The position numbers were made by a program, and so were the translations under genes. Positions 8,715 to 17,716 of a stretch of 33,069 nt of DNA are shown in pieces. The number at the start of each line of letters is the position of its first letter. Position 1 is the first letter of the stretch. The notes under the pieces were generated by a model. That model had not been told where the DNA came from. It did not search any database and saw only the letters and a list, made by a program, of their open reading frames with translations. Source of the DNA: Pirellula sp. (GTDB lineage: Bacteria; Planctomycetota; Planctomycetia; Pirellulales; Pirellulaceae). The stretch covers positions 1 to 33,069 of the forward strand of contig JAIPFP010000043.1 in assembly GCA_021736575.1 (NCBI GenBank). Direction: 5' to 3'.

Positions 8715-10940
8715 GCCATACAAATGCTTGGTGGTATTGGTCCCCTCGGAAATACTGTGAGATCGATTGGGATATGCAAACATCGAGAATTTTTTGTTCA
8801 ATCGAATCAACTCATCGATCAATAGTTCGGTGGTTTGATAATGACAATTGTCGTCGCCCGTACCGTGAATCAAGAGCAAATCTCCCTTGAGTTGACCTGC
8901 AAAAGTAATAGGAGATCCTTGTTTGTAACCTTCCGCATTTTCGGTCGGTAGGTCCATGTAGCGTTCCTGGTAAATGGTGTCGTAGTACAACTGGTTAGGA
9001 ACGGGAGCCACGGATACACCGGAACGATACAAGTCAGGGTATCGAAACATGGCATTGAGTGTCATCGAACCGCCACCGCTCCACCCCCAGACGCCGATGC
9101 GTTCCGAATCGACAAACGGTTTAAGTTTGATAAATTCGCGAACTGCACTCGCTTGATCGGCAGATGCAAGAATGCCAACTTGGCGGTAGATACTTTTGCG
9201 CCATGCCCGTCCTTTGGGTGCAGGCGTTCCTCGGTTATCAATCGACAAAACGATGTAGCCCATTTGAGCAAGCATTCGGTGCCACATATCCCGTTCTCCG
9301 TTCCATTGGTCAAGAACCGATTGAGCTGCCGGTTCACAATAAACGTAGACAATCAAGGGATACTTTTTGCTTGGATCTAAATCGGCGGGTGTCATACACC
9401 AACCGTCAAACCAGTTTGATTCGTCGATAGGTATACGAAAGAACTCCGTTTTCGGCAACGCAAGCGAACTCAATCGCGTTTTAAGTGCTTGGTTCTCTTC
9501 CAGCACGAAAGTGTTTGCATGCGAATCGAGCTTGATCAAACGAGTCGTGGGAGGTTGCGTGAATTGCGAATGCGTGGCGATTGCGTATTCGAAGTCCGGC
9601 GAGAGTTTGTAGGTGTGAATGCCTGGCTGATCGCTGGGTGTAAGCCGAGTGAATTTCGTGCCGTCGATTTGGCATCGATACAGGTATTTTTGAGTTGCAT
9701 TTTCCGGACTTGCAATCAGGTAAACATGACTCTGTTTTGGATCGTAGCCAAGCAAATCGATGACGTCGAACGCGCCCGTCGTAACATCTCTAGCCCCCGT
9801 ACCGTCGAGGGCAATACTCACGATTCGTCTCCAGCCGGACTTTTCGCTGAGTGTTAGGAAACGTTGGTTGTCGTCGCACCACAGTACTTTTGGATCCGCA
9901 TCGAGCCATGCGTCATCCGTCTCTTCGAAGATTTTGCGCACGCTTTTTAACCGGGTATCTGCAAGCCAAAACCGATTGATCTTTTGACGACGGTCGAGTT
10001 GCTGAATCAGTACCTCGGAGCGACCGGGAACCCACTGCATGGCGTGAACGTAATGCTCCCGCGAATCGCCGGGTAGTTCGACCCACCACGTGTCATTCGA
10101 CTGCTGCGATGCGATTCCAATCCTTGCGGATGGGTTCGTGGTTCCAACTTTCGGATAAGGGATGTACTTAGGGCGAGGATAAAGCGCTGTGACTTGGTTT
10201 AGAAGTGGAAACTCGCCGATTCCAGATGGGTCGATTTGCCAATATGCAATTTGGCTTCCATCCTCGTTGAATTGAAAGCCATCTCTCAAGGAAAATTCCT
10301 CTTCGTAGACCCAGTCGAACGTCCCGTTGATCGTGAGTTCGTTGTCGGTTGTTGTGACCGCCTTTACTTGATCATCAACAAGGGAATGGAGATAGATGTT
10401 TCTGTCGGAGACAAATCCGACTTTGGTACCGTCTGGATTAAATTTGGCAAACATCAAACTTGCTTCCGGCAGTCGAGGAGCGACTTTTCGGAGTTGCTTG
10501 TTTGCCAATTCGAGTACCCAATAGTCGCCTCGAGTTGCGAATCGCCAAACTTTTTGACTGTTGGAAAAGATCAATATCTTGGTTTGGTCCGGCGACCATT
10601 CGTATCCATCGATGTGCAGAGGTTTTGTGGCACCAGGGGGCACAAGCCATTCGGATGCAACCAAGACCGTCTCCTTGGTTGGTTGCTCAACGTCCAGGCG
10701 AACAATGCGACTGCCCGACTCATCATGCCTTAATATCTCGAGACCGCGTCCGTTCTTTTGCCAATGACCGGTAAACGCTTTCGGACGAAAAACACGTTCA
10801 CCAAATATGGAATCCAAATCGAGCGCAGCAGCTTTGGGAGTTGGTTCCTTGATTGTCTTTTCTTGGGCCAAGGCAACATAGTTGGCGCAATCCAATAGAA
10901 GCAGCAGCGCCAAGAATGGTATGGATTTAGGCCATCGCAT
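8661..10940 (-). CDS. Secreted S9-family prolyl oligopeptidase (dipeptidyl-peptidase IV-like)
   Basis: The 759-residue protein has an N-terminal signal (RWPKSIPFLALLLLLDCANYVALAQ), then the eight-bladed DPP-IV N-terminal beta-propeller (about 50-520; GTFDWVYEEEFSLRDGFQF is a typical DPP-IV block). The catalytic domain carries GWSGGGSM (Ser about 621), HGTGDDNCH (Asp 696 or 697) and NRSHSIS (His about 728). It should cleave N-terminal dipeptides, often X-Pro, from peptides outside the cytoplasm. The frame is open from 10982, but ATG 10940 was chosen because GAGGAAA lies about 9 nt upstream and the signal peptide follows. The C-terminal coding end overlaps the convergent FhcC-like gene by 54 bp. 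Confidence 0.93.
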   Translation of the reverse strand: MRWPKSIPFLALLLLLDCANYVALAQEKTIKEPTPKAAALDLDSIFGERVFRPKAFTGHWQKNGRGLEILRHDESGSRIVRLDVEQPTKETVLVASEWLVPPGATKPLHIDGYEWSPDQTKILIFSNSQKVWRFATRGDYWVLELANKQLRKVAPRLPEASLMFAKFNPDGTKVGFVSDRNIYLHSLVDDQVKAVTTTDNELTINGTFDWVYEEEFSLRDGFQFNEDGSQIAYWQIDPSGIGEFPLLNQVTALYPRPKYIPYPKVGTTNPSARIGIASQQSNDTWWVELPGDSREHYVHAMQWVPGRSEVLIQQLDRRQKINRFWLADTRLKSVRKIFEETDDAWLDADPKVLWCDDNQRFLTLSEKSGWRRIVSIALDGTGARDVTTGAFDVIDLLGYDPKQSHVYLIASPENATQKYLYRCQIDGTKFTRLTPSDQPGIHTYKLSPDFEYAIATHSQFTQPPTTRLIKLDSHANTFVLEENQALKTRLSSLALPKTEFFRIPIDESNWFDGWCMTPADLDPSKKYPLIVYVYCEPAAQSVLDQWNGERDMWHRMLAQMGYIVLSIDNRGTPAPKGRAWRKSIYRQVGILASADQASAVREFIKLKPFVDSERIGVWGWSGGGSMTLNAMFRYPDLYRSGVSVAPVPNQLYYDTIYQERYMDLPTENAEGYKQGSPITFAGQLKGDLLLIHGTGDDNCHYQTTELLIDELIRLNKKFSMFAYPNRSHSISEGTNTTKHLYGLITDQFLRTMPPNHPRR

Positions 10941-11535
10941 TTTCAAGTTTCCTCGTTTCCGCAAGTATAGGGTTTGTCCCATCCGGTAAGGCCGGAGAGT
11001 TCCATTTGGATTGGCCGGTTGGATGTATTCTAGCGGAATCTTGCGTTGCGGCTCAAAGTGACGGATTCAGGATGGAGGCTGGACTAACTCCAGGCGCAGA
11101 ATCGCTGGTGATGAACAGGTTGTTGGGTCACGAGTTACCCGTTACCCAGGTGTTACGAATTACCCAAGTGTTACGCAAAAGTAATGCAGAAACAGTTTCC
11201 GAAAGCAGTATGTGAAAAAATTGCGTATTTCTGCAAAATTCTTGAGGGGGGGTGCGAAGTGGATTCTTGCAAAAATCATACAACATTGGCGATTTCTTAA
11301 CCCTAGGCCCATCCTTGGCTGTGAAATCGCCCTAAAAAGTGCCAAACAGACGATTGACGGCGGAAAGTGATTTGGTTTAAATGAGTGGTTGCACACACGC
11401 CTTGACAAACGTTTTTCCACAGACGGGTCTCTCCCCCCGAAGTGGCGAATGTTTGGTCGTTCTTCCAACGGGTGATTTTCATCCCCCAAAGATCCGTCGT
11501 TTATTTTTTTCTTTCTTTGGTTTGAGAGGCTTTTC
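10941..11535. other. Intergenic region with a short direct repeat
   Basis: No supported gene lies here. An 18-bp unit beginning TTACCCAGGTGTTACG occurs twice in tandem (11142-11159, 11160-11177), with an extra GTTACCC just before it. A GAGG about 8 nt before 11536 is the likely ribosome binding site of the DUF1559 gene. The long leader may hold its promoter, but no hexamer pair is convincing. Confidence 0.5.
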
Positions 11536-12606
11536 ATGTCAGTTCAGTTTCGGTCACGAAAAAGGGCGTTTACCCTAGTTGAGTTACTGGTGGTGATTGC
11601 GATCATCGGTATTTTGGTTGGTTTGCTGCTTCCGGCAGTTCAAGCGGCTCGCGAGGCGGCTCGGCGAATGCAGTGCAGCAACAACGTGAAGCAGCTGGGT
11701 CTTGCTACCCACAACTTCGAGTCCGCAATGAAAAAATTGCCCTACGGTAAACATCGTTGGACCTACGGTGGTCCTCTTGCACAAATCCTACCGTATCTCG
11801 AGCAGAGCACTATTTACAACCAATTTAATCCTCTGGTTTTGACTGTGACCCCTGAATCAAACACGGTCAATCCCTGCGGGGGAGATGCGGTGAATTCGTT
11901 TTGGCCCACTACCTTCAATACTATGAGGCTTCGTGTCCCTGCATTCGAATGCCCATCAGACCCGTCACTCTACGAAGCTTCTGTCGCAATAGCAACAGAC
12001 ATCGGTCAAGGTAATATCACTCCTATCGGAGGGGCTACAATACGTGGTGCGGGCAGTATAAGCGGATACACTTCAGCTTCACTAAGAAACGCGGGTGGAC
12101 TCCCGGGATTGACGAATTACATGCCCACGGCTGGCACGTTGGGTAAGTATAACATCACTAATCCTTCGTCCCTCACTCATCCTTATTACGCGACCCATGA
12201 TGGACCATTTTCACTGGAGAAAGGTCTGAGTTTTGCAGCATTAACGGATGGAACGTCGAATACGGTCATGTACGCCGAAGTAACAGGAGCTTTTTCGTTG
12301 TCGGGGGATGCGACGACAGCAGCGCTAGGGACTCGTACATGGTCCATCGCTTGGTTCGCCGCTTCGGCAATGCCCTCTTACTGGTCTGCGACAAGGAAAC
12401 CAGATCTCTTTTCCTACTCCAGCTTCCATACGGGAATCATCAATGTTGTGCTAGCCGACGGATCCGTTCGTAGCCTCCGTTCCGGCAACACCCTGCCAAC
12501 CAGTGGTGCGGAGATTGCAAACCGAACGAATACAGGTTGGGATGCCATTCAAAAGGCTTGCGCAAAGTCTGACGGAGTGGTTTTGCCTGACGATGTTTTG
12601 AATTGA
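11536..12606 (+). CDS. DUF1559 protein with type IV pilin-like N-terminal methylation motif
   Basis: The 356-residue protein begins [20 protein letters not shown], a prepilin cleavage/methylation motif followed by the hydrophobic helix, then [20 protein letters not shown], the hallmark of the planctomycetal DUF1559 family. Near the C terminus [20 protein letters not shown] holds the H-x9-DG motif. Such proteins occur in dozens of paralogs in planctomycetes and are thought to be exported pseudopilin-like surface proteins; their substrate or partner is unknown. A GAGG precedes the start. It is followed after 63 bp by a small lipoprotein gene and a strong terminator, which suggests a two-gene unit. 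Confidence 0.95.
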   Translation: MSVQFRSRKRAFTLVELLVVIAIIGILVGLLLPAVQAAREAARRMQCSNNVKQLGLATHNFESAMKKLPYGKHRWTYGGPLAQILPYLEQSTIYNQFNPLVLTVTPESNTVNPCGGDAVNSFWPTTFNTMRLRVPAFECPSDPSLYEASVAIATDIGQGNITPIGGATIRGAGSISGYTSASLRNAGGLPGLTNYMPTAGTLGKYNITNPSSLTHPYYATHDGPFSLEKGLSFAALTDGTSNTVMYAEVTGAFSLSGDATTAALGTRTWSIAWFAASAMPSYWSATRKPDLFSYSSFHTGIINVVLADGSVRSLRSGNTLPTSGAEIANRTNTGWDAIQKACAKSDGVVLPDDVLN

Positions 12607-12669
12607 AAACGTTGGTACGCCTCAGTTCGATTTTTGAATATTTTTTTCTATGATTTTTGAAAGTTCACA

Positions 12670-12834
12670 ATGAAACTAACACTTCTGGGATTGTTTTTGA
12701 TCGCAGTGGGATTTTCGGTCGGATGCGGGAATGAGGATATTAACAAGGGTTTTAAGCCCGCATCAGCAGATACGCCTAGGCCAACAGCTGCGGGCGCTTC
12801 TGGTCCGGCAGCTTCAGCCCCAACACCACCGTGA
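12670..12834 (+). CDS. Small lipoprotein downstream of DUF1559 gene
   Basis: The 54-codon frame encodes MKLTLLGLFLIAVGFSVGCG: a hydrophobic leader with a lipobox-like SVGC (cysteine 19) that would be lipidated. The mature part is only about 35 residues and rich in Pro, Ala, Thr and Ser (DTPRPTAAGASGPAASAPTP), so it is probably unstructured. Small lipoproteins with Pro/Ala/Ser-rich tails commonly follow DUF1559 genes in planctomycetes. The -3 lipobox residue is serine rather than leucine, which weakens the lipoprotein call slightly. Confidence 0.7.
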   Translation: MKLTLLGLFLIAVGFSVGCGNEDINKGFKPASADTPRPTAAGASGPAASAPTPP

Positions 12835-12887
12835 TTCGATAAGCAGCGACAAATTACTGGAAATTGCGCCTAACAGCGGTTAATGAA

Positions 12888-12918
12888 AGCAGGCCAGAGA
12901 AACTGGCCTGCTTTTTTT
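12888..12918 (+). terminator. Rho-independent terminator
   Basis: A perfect 10-bp stem AGCAGGCCAG / CTGGCCTGCT with a 5-base AGAAA loop runs into seven T residues. It lies 54 bp after the lipoprotein stop and ends the DUF1559-lipoprotein unit. Confidence 0.92.
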
Positions 12919-12983
12919 ATTTTGGTGCGTACAAGGCTGCGGGATTCAAATACCCACAGGACTGACTTCACACAGGCTCGACT

Positions 12984-14438
12984 TCAAATTTGATGGATGT
13001 TTGGTAATTGGAATCCAGCGTTTCTGGGGTCGCTGAGCAATGCATTGGCTGCATCGGAGTGATCCCCCGTGTGCCGCTCGGTTTTAGGATCAAAGGTAAG
13101 CCAGGGACCGACGGTGTACTCGGCTTTATCTTCCGGAACACCCACCCCCTTGCTCATGATTTCATGAAGTCTCGCGAAGTGTTCATAGGCATCTTTGTTG
13201 TCACCGAATTGGCCAGCCCTTGAATTGAAAGGGACTTTCTTTCCCAATCGATACGAGTTGTTGATCAGATGTCCAAGCACACAGCCATAATGCGCTTCGG
13301 ACGCATTTCCATTGGCCATCATTGGATCTCGACTGCGGCAAGCCGCAATGAAGCTAGCCCAGTTTCCGCCTGGAGTGACCTTGCCCTTGGGAAGCGATAG
13401 CGGCTGACCCTCCTTGCTTCCCTTTGCGAAGTACTTGTCGCCGATGATCTTGCCGCCATCTTCGAAGTAGTACTCGTTCTCGACTTGTTTTTTGTAGCCA
13501 GTGTAGTTCACGTTTCGGACGTTAAAGAACACGGACTGACCGTTCGGATACTCTGCGATTCCGAACATGGTGTTGGGCGTTTCTCCTTGATCCTCCCATT
13601 GGAACCGGCCTCCGATCGCCATCGCTCGAATCGGATGCGTCTGGTCTTTGTCGAGAGCCCAACGAGCGATATCGAGTTGATGCGTCCCTTGATTGTTGAG
13701 GTCTCCATTGCCTGTTTTCCAAAACCAGTGCCATTTGTAATGAACGTAGTTCGAATGATATGCATCGATCATGGCAGGCCCCTTCCAGAGGTTCCAGTCT
13801 AACTCCGATGGGGGCGAACCCGCTTTGTTGGCACCGATCGTGTCGCGTTCTTTGCAGCAGTAACCATAGGAGATTTTCAGTTTGCCAAACTTCCCTGCCT
13901 GGATCGCTTCGTGAAGACCGGCTCGTTTTGCGTCGCTGCGACTTTGTGTTCCGTGCTGAATGACCACCCCATATTTCTTTTGGGCGGCAAGTACGACACT
14001 ACCCTCATAGACATCATGACTCATAGGTTTCTCGACATACACGTGCTTGCCAGCCTGTGCCGCCCAGATGGTGATCAACGAATGCCAGTGATTGGGAGTA
14101 GCAACGGAAATCGCGTCTAGCGTCTTGTCTTCCAACGCCGTTCGAACATCGCGTACGCCAACCGTCTTGAATCGACCTTTCGATTTCTCTTCAAGGTTTT
14201 TGAGAGATCGGTCCAAAACGTTTTGGTCTGGATCGATCAAATAAGCGATCTCCACGTTTTCCTGATCGAGCCAACCACTGATGTGGCTTTTCCCTCGGCC
14301 ATTCAAACCCGCAACCGCAATTCTCAATCGATCATTGGCGCGGTCGATGTTGCCACTCGCGCGAGTCCCGGTGATCAATAACGAGGCACCGAGAGCCGCT
14401 GCTCCCTTTCCAAATCCTCTTCGATTCAAGTCCGCCAT
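12984..14438 (-). CDS. Tat-exported Gfo/Idh/MocA family oxidoreductase
   Basis: The 484-residue protein begins MADLNRRGFGKGAAALGASL, a twin-arginine signal. The Rossmann domain follows (LRIAVAGLNGRGKSHISGW, normally GxGxxG-like; here GLNGRG), then DAISVATPNHWHS and the family's EKPMSHD motif. The C-terminal alpha/beta domain contains WFWKTGNGDLNNQGTHQLDIARWAL and ends with a region typical of planctomycetal members. These enzymes are NAD(P)-dependent and act on sugars or sugar acids; the real substrate is unknown. The frame is open to 14471, but ATG 14438 puts the Tat motif at the N terminus and has GGAG about 10 nt upstream. Confidence 0.93.
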   Translation of the reverse strand: MADLNRRGFGKGAAALGASLLITGTRASGNIDRANDRLRIAVAGLNGRGKSHISGWLDQENVEIAYLIDPDQNVLDRSLKNLEEKSKGRFKTVGVRDVRTALEDKTLDAISVATPNHWHSLITIWAAQAGKHVYVEKPMSHDVYEGSVVLAAQKKYGVVIQHGTQSRSDAKRAGLHEAIQAGKFGKLKISYGYCCKERDTIGANKAGSPPSELDWNLWKGPAMIDAYHSNYVHYKWHWFWKTGNGDLNNQGTHQLDIARWALDKDQTHPIRAMAIGGRFQWEDQGETPNTMFGIAEYPNGQSVFFNVRNVNYTGYKKQVENEYYFEDGGKIIGDKYFAKGSKEGQPLSLPKGKVTPGGNWASFIAACRSRDPMMANGNASEAHYGCVLGHLINNSYRLGKKVPFNSRAGQFGDNKDAYEHFARLHEIMSKGVGVPEDKAEYTVGPWLTFDPKTERHTGDHSDAANALLSDPRNAGFQLPNIHQI

Positions 14439-14666
14439 TGTGTTTGTCTCCAAAAAAATAGTGCAGTCCATATGAGGGATTACGTTTCAACCGCTTTATG
14501 ATAGCCAATTCAAGTACCGAAATTGCCCGTTTAGGGAAATATAGTCACCGGAGGCGAGCGGCGAGTTTAGCCCACATCTTTACCCACATTTTGCAGCACG
14601 CCAGACTCGAAATCCCAATGGATTTGCGTGATCCCAGCGCGTTTTCTCCCCCTCTCCCCGAGTAGA

Positions 14667-14789
14667 GACTGCTGATTTAGTGGATTTGCCGCAGGGAAAG
14701 GTTCTATCACAACCCGAAGCGTTAGCGAGGGGCAAACCATCCCTCGCTCACGCGTCGGGTTGGGATTAATGCGGATTAAATCAGCAGTC
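14667..14789. repeat. Nested inverted repeat, MITE-like
   Basis: The outer arms GACTGCTGATTTA (14667-14679) and TAAATCAGCAGTC (14777-14789) are perfect 13-bp inverses. Inside them sit 22-bp arms (14710-14731 and 14741-14762) that begin CAACCCGAAGCG and pair with 20 of 22 matches. Beyond the outer arms, CTCCCC and GGGGAG extend the symmetry loosely. A degraded relative of the inner arms lies at 6500-6558. The rest of 14439-14839 shows nothing else. Confidence 0.75.
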
Positions 14790-14839
14790 TCGAGTACAGG
14801 GCGAGGGGAGCAAGATCAAAAAAGTGAGTGCCGTTTGGC

Positions 14840-16168
14840 TCACGCCAACAAAAGGCTTTCCAGCGGACGTGCACTCGTCTTCGTCGACAGAATGGCGTCG
14901 TAAAGTTCGCCGTCGGAGCTGCCCACATTCGGACAGGTCAAACATTGGATTGCGGTCAAATTTGCCGGTCCACCGACGCTCAAGTCTCCGTAGCGATCGC
15001 CAATCGCCAGAAAATTTGCAGCGTCCGTAGTGACCATTCGAAGAATCTGTTGAGATGCGATTCCTGGATGATTTGCGCGAACGGCTTGAGCTTCGCTCCA
15101 TAGATTCAAATCGGGATTGGAAGCTCGCGAATCGGTGCCAAGCAAATGACGAACGCCCGCCGACATTCGCTCGGCCAACGGGTAATGCTTTGATGTTTCA
15201 TGCGCGTGACCAAAGTATCCGTGCGTGCGTGGACAGTGCACCACGGCCATCGACGCCGAATGTTGCGACAGAATCGCAAGATCGCGAACCGAAAGGTAAT
15301 TGCCATGCACAATGAGCGCCCGCCAAGCCTGACTCAAAAATTTGAGATGCTGCTCGACGCTACCCAGTGACTTGAAATAATCCTCGCCAAGGATCGGGGA
15401 CAGAAGTTCCGAGAAAGGCCCGGAGTGAGTACGGATCCATTCCATTTCTTCCACCGATTCGGCAAGATGCATTGAAACGAGGCGTTGTTCCTCTTTTGAT
15501 GTGTTAACGCACCGTTGAGTCAAGCGAGGCGAAGCGGTATACGTTGCATGAGGTGCCAAGCCCCCGCGTCCTCTCCAATTCGACTCTGCTCCTGCACATT
15601 GACTATTTGCAAAGTCGAGCGTTTGTTCGCATCGTGTCTGAGAAATGTCGATTAGCTCAAAACAAGGTTGAACAACGATCTGCGGTTGAGGCATTCCTCC
15701 CAGCACGGATGGTGTCGCGATCGACAAATCATCGACCGCGGAATCAATCCATCCGGAACTCCAAGGCTGGGTGGTCATGTCGACCACCCACCGAACGCCA
15801 GCGACATAGGACTCGACAATTCCCTTGGATAGCGAGGCCTGTCGAGCTTCTGCCAATCGTAACGAATCGACATCGATCGATTTGCGTCGATCGATTACGC
15901 TTCGAATCCAAGATGGAAAAGATGCACCTACCGGAATGGGCTCGATCAAGTCGCTGAATTCGAGATGGCAATGCGAATTGACAAGGCCCGGCAATATGGC
16001 GGTGTCCGCTAATCGAACTTTTGGAATCGAAGTGAACTTAGCGGGGAGTTCAATTCCAACAAACGCGACCCGTCCTCGTTCGACCACTAAATAACCGCGA
16101 TGTATAGGCGGGGACTCGATCGGTACCAGCCAGTCTGGCTCGATAGCGACACAGGGAATAGGGTTCAC
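14840..16168 (-). CDS. Amidohydrolase, ATZ/TRZ-type deaminase (possibly aminodeoxyfutalosine deaminase-like)
   Basis: The metal-dependent hydrolase motifs are in order: LVNSHCHLEF (His 66, 68), SMHLAESVEE (His 234), VHGNYLS (His 288) and LLGTDSRASNPD (Asp 346). They fit the subtype III amidohydrolase barrel that deaminates purine or pyrimidine-like compounds. The C-terminal GDLSVGGPANLTAIQ is the usual composite beta-domain. GLAPHATYTASPRL and the MHLAE block recall aminodeoxyfutalosine deaminases of the futalosine menaquinone route, but that is only a suggestion. The frame is open to a TTG at 16225 overlapping the upstream gene; GTG 16168 was preferred because it puts the beta-domain (AIEPDWLVPIESPP) near the N terminus, 22 bp after the DUF1573 stop. 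Confidence 0.8.
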   Translation of the reverse strand: MNPIPCVAIEPDWLVPIESPPIHRGYLVVERGRVAFVGIELPAKFTSIPKVRLADTAILPGLVNSHCHLEFSDLIEPIPVGASFPSWIRSVIDRRKSIDVDSLRLAEARQASLSKGIVESYVAGVRWVVDMTTQPWSSGWIDSAVDDLSIATPSVLGGMPQPQIVVQPCFELIDISQTRCEQTLDFANSQCAGAESNWRGRGGLAPHATYTASPRLTQRCVNTSKEEQRLVSMHLAESVEEMEWIRTHSGPFSELLSPILGEDYFKSLGSVEQHLKFLSQAWRALIVHGNYLSVRDLAILSQHSASMAVVHCPRTHGYFGHAHETSKHYPLAERMSAGVRHLLGTDSRASNPDLNLWSEAQAVRANHPGIASQQILRMVTTDAANFLAIGDRYGDLSVGGPANLTAIQCLTCPNVGSSDGELYDAILSTKTSARPLESLLLA

Positions 16169-16190
16169 GTAATCGTTGTTCTCGGTCACT

Positions 16191-17234
16191 TTACTGAACG
16201 ACACGACCCGCGACGATCGTCTCAACCTTCATATCGTCACCGAGCGAAGTACGAACCGTGATCTTTTGGTTGAGCGATCCATCGTCATTTTCGTCAAGCA
16301 AATCCCCTTTGAATGTAAAGGGTACGACATGGACAGTCTTGCTACCCGATGGAATGGGAAATTCAAATCGACCGTCTTGGCATTCGATGCCCGTGATGCT
16401 GAAGGGCGTCTTTGACCGAACGATCAACCGCTGCTGCAACGAGTTCCCTTTGACGACATCCCCTAACGAAACAAAGGTTGGAGAGATCGAAACGGGTGGA
16501 ACGACGCGACCAGAAACAGGCAGAGTGAACTGATCATTCTTTTCATCATTGGTCACGACCAACAACTCGTCCAAAATCTCGCCTACTGGCGCGTTGTCCT
16601 TGAGCTTGATATGCAACAGGTAGTTAGTCATCGTGCCATTGCGCTTGACTGGGTCCAGGCGGACTTCGAGGAAGTTACTGTCACCTCGAACGTCTTTGAT
16701 TTTCCAGTCCTGTCGTCCTGCATAGGATATTTTCAAATCGACTGTTCTCGACATTCCTAGATCCACATCGCCAAAACGAATTTCGCCAGGTTCGACAACG
16801 ATGTCCGAACGGATCGTCCCACCGACCGTCAGTTTAACCTCAGCGTAATAGGGTCGGTCGATGACCACCGTAATCTCGGCGGTCTTGGTACCGATGAAGG
16901 CTCGGGTATTGAATTGGGCAATAATTTCCCCTTTCTCCCACGACTTCAGAGTCTTTTTGGTCAAAACAGGATTTGTGCAACCGCAACTGCTACGCACTGC
17001 GACAATATGCACGTCTTCTTCAAAGCAGTTCTCGATGACGAACGAATGCTCTGTCTTGGCATTGCGGCTGACAGCACCAAAATCATGATGCGTTTCGGTG
17101 AACATCTTGCGCGCCCATTGTTCCGCGTTAACGCTCGCTACCAAATTTGCGGTGAACAGAATGGAACAGGCAAAAAGCGTCAACAAACGTACGTTTGTGG
17201 GGGCCACAGAAGTTTGAAATGCTCGAAAAATCAT
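16191..17234 (-). CDS. Secreted DUF1573 protein
   Basis: The 347-residue protein has an N-terminal signal (LLTLFACSILFTANLVASVNA). A DUF1573 Ig-like domain follows, with HDFGAVSRNAKTEHSF and the diagnostic VRSSCGCTNPVLTKK (paired cysteines), then further Ig-like strands (GGTIRSDIVVEPGEIRFGDV). DUF1573 proteins are exported and widespread in Bacteroidetes and planctomycetes; their role is not established. AGGAGAG about 10 nt upstream of the ATG is a strong ribosome binding site. The downstream amidohydrolase is on the same strand and close or overlapping, so they probably form one operon without an obvious functional link. Confidence 0.9.
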   Translation of the reverse strand: MIFRAFQTSVAPTNVRLLTLFACSILFTANLVASVNAEQWARKMFTETHHDFGAVSRNAKTEHSFVIENCFEEDVHIVAVRSSCGCTNPVLTKKTLKSWEKGEIIAQFNTRAFIGTKTAEITVVIDRPYYAEVKLTVGGTIRSDIVVEPGEIRFGDVDLGMSRTVDLKISYAGRQDWKIKDVRGDSNFLEVRLDPVKRNGTMTNYLLHIKLKDNAPVGEILDELLVVTNDEKNDQFTLPVSGRVVPPVSISPTFVSLGDVVKGNSLQQRLIVRSKTPFSITGIECQDGRFEFPIPSGSKTVHVVPFTFKGDLLDENDDGSLNQKITVRTSLGDDMKVETIVAGRVVQ

Positions 17235-17716
17235 CCGTACTTACTCTCCTGCTCAGGTGGAGTCAAAACACAATCAGCTCGGCCCTTCGGCCCTTAGGAT
17301 CTTTCTGTTTTCGTGGCCATAGTCGTGAGACTTCGGGTCATGCACAGTCCATTTTGAACTTGAACGAGTCCGGCTACGAAAGTTGTTTTTCGAAAGATCC
17401 TTAGAGTCGTATTGATCGGCACGACCAGTCCATGAGATTTGGTTTGTTTGGCAAATTCCGATCGCGATTAATATCTCTAAGTGCCTATCTTGCGTAAGCC
17501 CCCTAAAAATTCACAACGGCACGACCCTTCAGCAAAAATATTCAGCCTTGTTCAGCCTTATTCAGCCAAGTGTTCCACATGACTTTGACAGCATTTCCAT
17601 CGGAAGTTTGGAAGCAGACCTGTTGATTGGGGGACAAGGGACAGCACAGGACGTTTCTCGATTATGCTATCCTAACACCCATTCCTTCCAATGCCGTTTT
17701 CCTGAGGTGAATCACA
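17235..17716. other. Divergent intergenic region
   Basis: No gene is supported. GGATCTTTC (17292 region) and GAAAGATCC (17393 region) form a 9-bp inverted pair about 90 bp apart. TTCAGCC occurs three times at 10-bp spacing near 17540-17566. GAGGTGA about 8 nt before 17717 is the sulfatase ribosome binding site. The region must hold the divergent promoters for the DUF1573 and sulfatase genes. Confidence 0.45.

Noticed and set aside
11402..11440. TTGACA as a -35 promoter box before the DUF1559 gene
   Set aside because: No acceptable -10 hexamer at 16-18 bp spacing.
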